NCBI GenBank assembly: GCA_017394925.1 | Contig: JAFPWQ010000168.1 | Coordinates: 1-6,784, forward strand | DNA: 6,784 bases | Reading direction: 5' to 3' | Source of the DNA: Synergistaceae bacterium | Lineage (GTDB): Bacteria > Synergistota > Synergistia > Synergistales > Aminobacteriaceae | In this document: positions 1 through 4,871 of the stretch, piece after piece | Position numbering within the stretch: position 1 is the first letter of the stretch | How the letters are laid out: each line of letters begins with the position of its first letter | Notes under the pieces: model-generated | Told to the model about the DNA's origin: nothing | The model's input: the letters and a program-made list of their open reading frames with translations, nothing else | The model's database searches: none | Translations under genes and position numbers: made by a program

Positions 1-23
1 ATAACTGTAACTTTCCTGCTCAA
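1..23 (-). CDS. Possible start of a downstream gene, cut by the window edge
   Basis: Reading the minus strand, an AGGAGG motif (33-38) is followed nine bases later by a TTG codon (21-23) and seven open codons to the edge (Met-Ser-Arg-Lys-Val-Thr-Val, then incomplete). No ATG is available on this strand between the terminator and the edge, so TTG is the best visible start. A perfect TATAAT sits just upstream (56-61). The gene would lie after the flavodoxin terminator and so be a separate transcription unit. Too little is visible to name a product, and the real start could be further downstream outside the window. Confidence 0.35.
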
Positions 24-32
24 GTAAAAATG

Positions 33-38
33 CCTCCT
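33..38 (-). promoter_or_regulatory. Ribosome binding site for the partial left-edge gene
   Basis: AGGAGG on the minus strand, nine bases before a TTG codon. Its strength and spacing are the only reasons to propose a gene start here. Confidence 0.45.
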
Positions 39-55
39 GTTTATGAGTTCACGTA

Positions 56-61
56 ATTATA
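56..61 (-). promoter_or_regulatory. Candidate -10 box for the partial left-edge gene
   Basis: A perfect TATAAT on the minus strand, directly after the U-tract of the flavodoxin terminator. No recognisable -35 box lies 16-18 bases upstream, because that stretch is the terminator stem. The transcript would start near 49 and give a leader of about 25 bases. Weak on its own; supported mainly by the ribosome binding site that follows. Confidence 0.35.
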
Positions 62-67
62 GACCAT

Positions 68-98
68 AAAAAAAGCAGGCTGCACTTTCACAACCTGC
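68..98 (-). terminator. Rho-independent terminator of the thiT-cbiA-flavodoxin unit
   Basis: On the minus strand, GCAGGTTG (98 to 91) pairs with CAGCCTGC (82 to 75) in an 8-bp stem with one G-U pair and an 8-base loop, followed at once by seven T residues (74 to 68). It lies about 35 bases after the flavodoxin stop codon, so it closes that transcript. Confidence 0.9.
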
Positions 99-132
99 CT
101 TAATGAAGCGATTTCGTGTTTAAGATTTACGT

Positions 133-714
133 CTACATTCCCAAACTCTTAAGCCACGAATCAATTGCTTTCTCTGCACCTGCTTTATCATTCTGTGCTG
201 TCGATCCACGAACTGCTAATCCCTTCATGACCTCTGCACCCTTCAATGCACTCTTAAGTTTTCTCTCTGTGCCTGCAAGACCGCTTCCCTCATGTGTGCA
301 GAACGGAATAATCTTCTTGCCGTTCCAGTCATGGCCTTCAATGAATGTGTAGAAGCACATGGGCAGATCTCCCCACCATATCGGATAACCGAAATATACC
401 GTATCATATTCGCTTACGTCTTTGTCTTCGAGTATTGCTGGACGGGCTTTAGCGTTCAGTTCCTTCTTGGCTACGTCAATGCATGTGTCATAGTCCGCAG
501 GATATTTTTTCTCAGGCTTAATCTCAAATAAATCTGAGCCCGTTTTTGACGCTATCATTTCGGCAAGTATCATCGTGTTACCCTTCGTGATGTAACCTAC
601 GTTATAGTTCTCATCCGTGCGTGAGAAGACAACTACGAGTGATTTTGCTTCAGCCGCGAATGACGAAGTGAATATTGCCGTTACGATTAATGCTGTGAGA
701 ATTAAAGTACGCAT
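133..714 (-). CDS. Exported flavodoxin family protein
   Basis: A 193-residue protein with an N-terminal signal peptide: Arg2, a hydrophobic stretch to about residue 18, and an Ala-Glu-Ala type I cleavage site ending at residue 23. The mature part has a flavodoxin fold signature: strand Leu-Val-Val-Val-Phe then SRTDENYNVG (31-40) and KGNT (44-47) for the FMN phosphate loop, GYPIWWGDLP (109-118) with tryptophans placed to flank the flavin, and CTHEGSG (139-145) as a further flavin loop. It resembles the flavodoxin_4-type group seen in anaerobes. It should bind FMN and carry one or two electrons outside the cytoplasmic membrane; the partner is unknown. The start is fixed by AAGGAGG (725-731), ten bases upstream. 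It is last in the unit, 41 bases after cbiA, and is followed by a strong terminator. The family call is firm; the physiological role is not. Confidence 0.9.
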   Translation of the reverse strand: MRTLILTALIVTAIFTSSFAAEAKSLVVVFSRTDENYNVGYITKGNTMILAEMIASKTGSDLFEIKPEKKYPADYDTCIDVAKKELNAKARPAILEDKDVSEYDTVYFGYPIWWGDLPMCFYTFIEGHDWNGKKIIPFCTHEGSGLAGTERKLKSALKGAEVMKGLAVRGSTAQNDKAGAEKAIDSWLKSLGM

Positions 715-724
715 AAAAATTTTG

Positions 725-731
725 CCTCCTT
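725..731 (-). promoter_or_regulatory. Ribosome binding site of the flavodoxin gene
   Basis: AAGGAGG on the minus strand, ten bases before the ATG at 712-714. It is a near-perfect match to the 16S anti-Shine-Dalgarno sequence, so the flavodoxin can be translated independently of the upstream cbiA, unlike cbiA itself. Confidence 0.8.
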
Positions 732-755
732 AAGATTTTAATGTTCAACAGTGTA

Positions 756-2093
756 CTATCTTGAAGTCTGGTTTATGTCAATGCGGGATAAAAATCGTTC
801 TGCAAGTTTAATATTCCCGAAGAAGTTCATGTGAAGATACGAAGCTAATATATTTCCGTGTGCATAGCCCCCTGAATATGATTCTCCTGTTCTGCGTCTG
901 GTCATATTAAACGCAAATGTGTCTGTCTGATTTACTCTTGAATAATGAAACTCATGACCGCGAATTATATCGCCTTCACTGCATAATATATTATCGCTTA
1001 ATGCTTTTGCCTCAATGTAGCCGATAACGGGCTTGTCAGTCATGAATGAATCACAGTGAATCACTCCGGCCATGTTATATTTTTTTCCGGCTCTGTCAGT
1101 CAGCGAATCACAGAGATACATATAGCCGCCGCATTCAGCAAGAATACATGCACCAGAATTTGCAGCTTTTCTCACGCTCTCACGCATTGATGTATTCATT
1201 TCAAGTTCACGCGCAAATATTTCAGGGAATCCTCCGCCGAATATATACCCGTCTGCTTTGGGTATGCATTCATCATGAAGAGGACTGAAATATATTATCT
1301 CTGCTCCCGTATGCTTTAACGTCTCTATGCTCTCAGGATAATAGAAATTAAACGCTTCATCTCTGGCAATTGCAATTCCCGCTTTATGACTCGCACATGG
1401 CCATGATGATAATGACCCGTGAGTCTCACATGATGACTCTGAAACGCGAATCACTTCATCAATATTCACGCATGATTCGATAACTGCCCTCACTGAAGCA
1501 AAATCATAGTTCATATTCTCGTTTAACGGGAGAAGTCCCAAGTGCCTCTCAGGAATAATTAGCTTGTCATTGCGTTTAATTGCTCCTAATAACTTTATGC
1601 CGGTTCTCTCAAGTGAATCAGAGATTATTTTTACGTGTGAGTCAGAGCCTGCATGATTCAGAATTACGCCTGCAAGATTAATTTCGTGATCGTATTCGCG
1701 GAGTCCAAGTGCAATTGACGCGGCAGTCTCACCTACAGATTTCGCATTTATCACAGCAATAACGGGAGCATGAAGCAATTTCGCAATTTCTGCTGTGCTG
1801 TTCATACCCCCGTCATATAATCCCATTGCACCCTCAATAACGGCTATGTCTTTGCCTCGTGAAGTCATCATGAATAACTCGCGGACTCTTTCTGGAGTCA
1901 TGAGCCATGTATCGAGATTATATGCTTCACATCTTCCTGCATTCCTGAGATATTGCGTGTCAATATAATCCGGCCCGGTCTTGTATGCGCATACTTTGAG
2001 GCCATGTTCACGAAACGCAGAGAGAAGACCGCAGGCAACCGTTGTTTTTCCGCAATGACTGCCCGCACCTGAAATTATTATTCTTCGTGTCAA
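756..2093 (-). CDS. cbiA: Cobyrinate a,c-diamide synthase (CbiA/CobB)
   Basis: A 445-residue enzyme that uses ATP and glutamine to amidate the a and c carboxylates of the corrin ring in cobalamin synthesis, in the cytoplasm. The N-terminal half is a dethiobiotin-synthase-like ATPase: P-loop SGAGSHCGKTT (8-18), KTGPDYID (38-45) and VIEGAMGLYDG (85-95). The C-terminal half is a class I-like glutamine amidotransferase: GYIFGGGFPE (282-291), AECGGYMYL (319-327) with nucleophile Cys321, RGHEFHYSRV (378-387) and the SYLHMNF motif with His421. Length is normal for the family. The start is TTG (2091-2093), three bases after the thiT stop, in the same frame, with no visible Shine-Dalgarno sequence; the P-loop begins at residue 8, so no later start works. 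The symbol cobB is a synonym (aerobic pathway naming). No other corrin genes are in view. Nickel-sirohydrochlorin amidase (CfbB) is a less likely alternative. Confidence 0.95.
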   Translation of the reverse strand: MTRRIIISGAGSHCGKTTVACGLLSAFREHGLKVCAYKTGPDYIDTQYLRNAGRCEAYNLDTWLMTPERVRELFMMTSRGKDIAVIEGAMGLYDGGMNSTAEIAKLLHAPVIAVINAKSVGETAASIALGLREYDHEINLAGVILNHAGSDSHVKIISDSLERTGIKLLGAIKRNDKLIIPERHLGLLPLNENMNYDFASVRAVIESCVNIDEVIRVSESSCETHGSLSSWPCASHKAGIAIARDEAFNFYYPESIETLKHTGAEIIYFSPLHDECIPKADGYIFGGGFPEIFARELEMNTSMRESVRKAANSGACILAECGGYMYLCDSLTDRAGKKYNMAGVIHCDSFMTDKPVIGYIEAKALSDNILCSEGDIIRGHEFHYSRVNQTDTFAFNMTRRRTGESYSGGYAHGNILASYLHMNFFGNIKLAERFLSRIDINQTSR

Positions 2094-2096
2094 TTA

Positions 2097-2612
2097 TTAT
2101 TCGTATACAGGAAGATCACGCTCAAGTGCCTTCCATAAGATTAACGCGACAATTCCCGAGAGAATATATTTTATGCTTTCTACGGGCGTATTGTACATGA
2201 GAGAATATATCCATGGATTTTGTCCTTCGGGTGCATACTTTGCGAAAAATATTGCGCCGGATATAACATGGCATGAAATTTTCCCGATTGCCGAAAGAAT
2301 AAGCCCTATAATGCGCGGATGTGCAGCACAGAGTCCTACGAACGCATAAGAGAGCGGGTAATCAAGAATCGCCTGCACAGGGTTATATACGTATGAGCCT
2401 AAGAGAATACGAATCACTCCTGATACTATACCTGCCTGAACTCCCCATTTGAGTCCCCTTCTGTATGTGAAAAGGATTAAAGGCATAAGACTGAAATCAA
2501 CGGAACCTCCCTGAGGCATTTTGAATAAATCAAAGTACGATAAGACGATCGACAAAGCAATGCATAATGCACCCTCTATCATTACGGCAACGCTTTTACG
2601 TTTTGATGGCAT
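2097..2612 (-). CDS. thiT: Thiamine transporter ThiT (ECF S component)
   Basis: A 171-residue, highly hydrophobic membrane protein with about six predicted transmembrane segments. Family hallmarks are visible: GGSVDFSLMPL (35-45) followed by FTYRRGLKWG (48-57), LDYPLSYAFVGL (83-94), and the C-terminal block KISCHVISGAIFF (111-123), KYAPEG (125-130), NPWIYSLMYN (132-141). In Lactococcus lactis ThiT, residues of the equivalent blocks (an acidic residue near 84 and conserved His, Tyr and Asn) bind thiamine; here Asp84, His115, Tyr140 and Asn141 are the likely counterparts. It captures thiamine with very high affinity and needs the shared EcfA, EcfA' and EcfT energising module, which is encoded elsewhere. 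The call is confirmed independently by the TPP riboswitch in its leader. The ATG at 2610-2612 is fixed by AGGAGG eight bases upstream. First gene of the unit; it ends in tandem TAA TAA. Confidence 0.96.
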   Translation of the reverse strand: MPSKRKSVAVMIEGALCIALSIVLSYFDLFKMPQGGSVDFSLMPLILFTYRRGLKWGVQAGIVSGVIRILLGSYVYNPVQAILDYPLSYAFVGLCAAHPRIIGLILSAIGKISCHVISGAIFFAKYAPEGQNPWIYSLMYNTPVESIKYILSGIVALILWKALERDLPVYE

Positions 2613-2620
2613 GAATGAAT

Positions 2621-2627
2621 CCTCCTG
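2621..2627 (-). promoter_or_regulatory. thiT ribosome binding site, sequesterable
   Basis: CAGGAGG on the minus strand ending eight bases before the thiT ATG. Its CAGGAG (2627 to 2622) is perfectly complementary to CTCCTG at 2663 to 2658 in the same leader, so it can be hidden in a 6-bp helix with a 30-base loop. Confidence 0.8.
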
Positions 2628-2657
2628 TATAAATGAATGAATGAACGAAAAAATTTT

Positions 2658-2663
2658 CAGGAG
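2658..2663 (-). promoter_or_regulatory. Putative anti-Shine-Dalgarno element of the thiT leader
   Basis: CTCCTG on the minus strand lies between the TPP aptamer and the thiT ribosome binding site. It can pair with the ribosome binding site CAGGAG (6 bp), or alternatively with CAGGGAG (2696 to 2690) at the 3' end of the aptamer (6 bp around one bulged G). The two pairings exclude each other. Inferred model: thiamine pyrophosphate holds the aptamer closed, freeing CTCCTG to block translation; without ligand, the aptamer 3' strand captures CTCCTG and thiT is translated. Confidence 0.55.
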
Positions 2664-2686
2664 ACATAAAGGCTGTGAGATTAATT

Positions 2687-2775
2687 AAACTCCCTGCACC
2701 GGCATTATCCGAATCAGGTTCAAAGGGTCGATGTGTTTTTACATCCTCTCAGCAATAATTACGCTCCCCTGATTT
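2687..2775 (-). ncRNA. TPP riboswitch (THI element)
   Basis: The minus strand carries the conserved elements of the thiamine pyrophosphate aptamer in order: AGGGGAGC opening, GCTGAGAGG (the pyrimidine-sensing CUGAGA core), a P3 hairpin GATGT/ACATC, GACCCTTTGAACCTGAT, and CGGATAATGCCGGTGCAGGGA (the pyrophosphate-sensing helix side). A closing P1 helix is available between AAAT (2775-2772) and GTTT (2690-2687). It sits about 75 bases upstream of thiT, the expected target. It should repress thiT, and through translational coupling cbiA, when cellular TPP is high. Confidence 0.97.
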
Positions 2776-2782
2776 GATATGT

Positions 2783-2788
2783 ATTATA
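2783..2788 (-). promoter_or_regulatory. -10 box of the riboswitch/thiT promoter
   Basis: A perfect TATAAT on the minus strand. Transcription would start near 2776, right at the first base of the aptamer's P1 helix, which is what a riboswitch leader needs. The -35 region (about 2806-2811, CATAAA) is poor, so the promoter may be weak or activated. Confidence 0.65.
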
Positions 2789-2800
2789 CAACTCAATGAA

Positions 2801-2813
2801 AACATTTTATGTT
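2801..2813. promoter_or_regulatory. Hyphenated palindrome in the divergent promoter region, candidate operator
   Basis: AACAT-TTT-ATGTT, five-base arms with a three-base spacer. It covers the -35 zone of the leftward promoter and runs into the extended -10 of the rightward one, so a bound protein would affect both. No known regulator is recognised, and short AT-rich palindromes also occur by chance. Confidence 0.25.
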
Positions 2814-2818
2814 ACAAT
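2810..2818 (+). promoter_or_regulatory. Extended -10 promoter of the lipoprotein genes
   Basis: TG-T-TACAAT on the plus strand matches an extended -10 element with one mismatch to TATAAT. No good -35 box is present, as is common for extended -10 promoters. Transcription would start near 2825, about 43 bases before the ATG at 2868. This also argues against translation from the upstream ATG at 2796, which would precede the transcript start. Confidence 0.5.
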
Positions 2819-2846
2819 CTCACACAACAAAACTTTTATTCATTTT

Positions 2847-2853
2847 AAGGAGG
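2847..2853 (+). promoter_or_regulatory. Ribosome binding site of the first lipoprotein gene, unusually distant
   Basis: AAGGAGG on the plus strand, 14 bases before the ATG at 2868-2870. That spacing is longer than the usual 5-10, but no in-frame ATG, GTG or TTG lies closer, and the lipoprotein signal peptide begins exactly at 2868. Confidence 0.7.
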
Positions 2854-2867
2854 AATGTATTCTTATC

Positions 2868-4868
2868 ATGAAAAAATTTTCACGTGCATTTTATTTTATG
2901 TTAATGGCATTGACGGTTTTCATGTTCGCGGGCTGCGGAGGAAGTGATGACGATGACAACGCCGCGAAAAACAAGCTCATGGTTCTGACTTCGCCGGTCT
3001 TCACTGTCGGAGAATCATACAAGCTCTACATGGGAAATAAAGTTAGTCTAAGGGGCACTGACGCAAGATATTATGTTGCTCCTGATGCGGGCAATATGTC
3101 CGAACTTGTAACACTCAATCTTCAGTTCAGAGATGCAATCAGTGATGATGTTCCCTTCGTGATAACTACAGCTGATAATGACGCTTCGATAATCTTTGCA
3201 TATAATCCCAGAGGCACAACTGAATCCGATGTTACGACTTCATACGGAAGCGTCATACGTTACGGAGGAGGCACTCAGCAATTGAAATATGACGGTCTGA
3301 GTGTATCAGGAGCTTCTGCATCATCATATTCATCAGGCAAATCGTCATTCATGGCCTCAGCAATTGATATTGATTTAGACACATCAGAAGAGATTGTAAT
3401 CACGCTTAACGGGGACGAGGCGAGAATAGCAAGTGAAGATGTACCCGAATATGATTATGTGTGGCATGCAGACCCTAATCACAGAGATGAATATTTCACT
3501 GACGGAAGCGATTCGACAACAGAACTGACTGAAGCCCAGATGAACGCAGAAATAGAACCTCTTGAAGGTGTATACATAGCAAGAGATGTACGTTATACGC
3601 CCAATAATATAAGTTTCAGGGGGACAGCGAAGAAAGATGACAAAACCGAATATGTTTCATACTATTCTGATTCAGTAGCAAAGCAGGCAGCCGCAGAATT
3701 AGGAACGGGCTTTGAAGGGCCGTATATCTTTGCGGCTCTTCCGGCAGTAAACGCTCCCGGTAATGTATTATCACCGAACAGCAACAGCGATATAGATGCG
3801 TATTCAGTGATGACACATTCAGCAAGTGAGGCATATAACAATCCTGTTCTGCATATCGTTCAAGAGGGCGTGTATCGTCTCAAAGGCACATGGAACGGCC
3901 AGATATGGATTGACGCTGATGAAACAGAAGACGTTGCAATTATTCTTGACGGCGTTAATATAACCTGCACAGTTGCACCCGCTCTTGTGTTCTACAGTGC
4001 GATTGAATGCGGACCAACTGAAAATGTCGTGTCGTTTGACGTGGGCAGAAAGATGCTCGGTGATGATGAGTTATCACATGCAGGAGCTTTCGTAGTGATT
4101 GCTGACGGCTCAACGAATAATATCAAAGGCGCGAATGTCTACAGAATTCTCAAAGCCGACAAAAAAGATTCAGCAGCTAAGATTGACGGCACTGACATAT
4201 CAGACCAGAAAAAAATGTACAAAATGGACGGGGCTTTATATTCATTCGTATCTCTTGTAATCGGAGCAGAGAGCAATAACGGAGGAGGCCGCCTGAATAT
4301 TACATCAACGACATACGAAGGTCTCGGCTCAGAATTGCATTTGCTTATCGACAGCGGAACAATAAATATCACGGCAGAAGATGACGGCATCAATGTAAAT
4401 AAAGATAACGTTTCAGTATTCACGATGAACGGAGGAAGCCTCAAAATTACGGCCAAAAACGGCGACGGCATTGACTCAAACGGTTATGTAGTCATCAACA
4501 ACGGGACGCTTGATATTACGGCTGTAAAGGATTCAAATCAGCTTAACGCAGAAACAGACGGACCGATTGATGCACTTCTTGATGTCTACATGTCCGACAC
4601 TGTAACGTATACTCATCAGGCCTATGACCCAAAGACTGACACAGGCAATGAAGATAGTTCTGAGGGGAATAATAATAATAATACATCATCAAGAAAGCCG
4701 GTTGTGATTTACGGGGAAGATAACGCGGTTCTCATGAGGATAAATTTCACGACACCTGTCAAAGATGATAATAAATCGTCCAGGACAATCAAGAACTCAG
4801 ATGAAGTATTTACACTTCAGCACAGGATCAATAATTTTTCAGGAATAAGATTAAAGGAGAGTAATTGA
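2868..4868 (+). CDS. Surface lipoprotein with Cthe_2159-type carbohydrate-binding beta-helix (paralog 1)
   Basis: A 666-residue lipoprotein. An upstream in-frame ATG at 2796 would add 24 residues, but that breaks the signal peptide and precedes the probable transcript start, so 2868 is chosen. Residues 1-23 are a lipoprotein signal (MKK, hydrophobic core, lipobox FAGC, lipidated Cys23) followed by GGSDDDD. Residues 35-180 hold VLTSPVF..GESYKLYMG; 192-213 a YDYVWHADP.H..EY motif; 279-293 GTGFEGPYIFAALPA. I do not recognise these parts. Residues about 325-580 match the Cthe_2159 carbohydrate-binding family (Pfam PF14262 from memory), a pectate-lyase-like right-handed beta-helix: GTWNGQIWID (340-349), AIILDGVNITC (357-367), VVIADGSTNN (409-418), MDGALYS (453-459), EDDGINVN (504-511) and GDGIDSNG (532-539), whose Asp residues may bind calcium. 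The tail has five Asn (601-605) and ends differently from paralog 2. Probable role: glycan binding at the cell surface; no catalytic activity can be shown. Confidence 0.88.
   Translation: MKKFSRAFYFMLMALTVFMFAGCGGSDDDDNAAKNKLMVLTSPVFTVGESYKLYMGNKVSLRGTDARYYVAPDAGNMSELVTLNLQFRDAISDDVPFVITTADNDASIIFAYNPRGTTESDVTTSYGSVIRYGGGTQQLKYDGLSVSGASASSYSSGKSSFMASAIDIDLDTSEEIVITLNGDEARIASEDVPEYDYVWHADPNHRDEYFTDGSDSTTELTEAQMNAEIEPLEGVYIARDVRYTPNNISFRGTAKKDDKTEYVSYYSDSVAKQAAAELGTGFEGPYIFAALPAVNAPGNVLSPNSNSDIDAYSVMTHSASEAYNNPVLHIVQEGVYRLKGTWNGQIWIDADETEDVAIILDGVNITCTVAPALVFYSAIECGPTENVVSFDVGRKMLGDDELSHAGAFVVIADGSTNNIKGANVYRILKADKKDSAAKIDGTDISDQKKMYKMDGALYSFVSLVIGAESNNGGGRLNITSTTYEGLGSELHLLIDSGTINITAEDDGINVNKDNVSVFTMNGGSLKITAKNGDGIDSNGYVVINNGTLDITAVKDSNQLNAETDGPIDALLDVYMSDTVTYTHQAYDPKTDTGNEDSSEGNNNNNTSSRKPVVIYGEDNAVLMRINFTTPVKDDNKSSRTIKNSDEVFTLQHRINNFSGIRLKESN
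4668..4682 (+). repeat. AAT trinucleotide repeat (five copies)
   Basis: Five in-frame AAT codons encode a run of five Asn (residues 601-605 of paralog 1) in the linker after the beta-helix. All use the same codon, so this is a short microsatellite that could change length by slippage without shifting frame. Confidence 0.8.
4853..4859 (+). promoter_or_regulatory. Ribosome binding site of the second lipoprotein gene
   Basis: AAAGGAG lies inside the last codons of paralog 1, about 12 bases before the ATG at 4872-4874. The spacing is long, as for paralog 1. It fixes the start, which also coincides with a clean lipoprotein signal peptide. Confidence 0.7.
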
Positions 4869-4871
4869 CGC

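Noticed and set aside
116..531. Plus-strand open frames opposite the flavodoxin gene
   Set aside because: The minus-strand flavodoxin has family motifs, a signal peptide, a strong ribosome binding site and a terminator; the plus-strand frames have none of these.
753..781. TTGACA (minus strand, 776-781) near the end of cbiA as a promoter for the flavodoxin
   Set aside because: The -35 is perfect, but the best -10 at 17-base spacing is TAGTAC, which is poor; the hexamer also falls on ordinary cbiA codons. An internal promoter is possible but not supported.
2611..2646. TTCA repeats as a CRISPR-like or integration-site repeat
   Set aside because: Only a few four-base units, no spacers, no longer repeat unit, and no associated genes.
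2648..2663. T-run after CTCCTG in the thiT leader as an intrinsic attenuator
   Set aside because: The six T residues are separated from the only available short stem by AAAA, so the U-tract does not follow the helix directly; sequestration of the ribosome binding site explains the elements better.
2796..2867. Upstream ATG at 2796 as the start of the first lipoprotein gene
   Set aside because: It adds 24 residues in front of a perfect lipoprotein signal peptide, has no ribosome binding site, and lies upstream of the likely transcription start near 2825.
4139..4471. Minus-strand open frame of 110 codons inside paralog 1
   Set aside because: It lies wholly within the conserved beta-helix coding region on the other strand, has no ribosome binding site, and reads as low-complexity antisense sequence.
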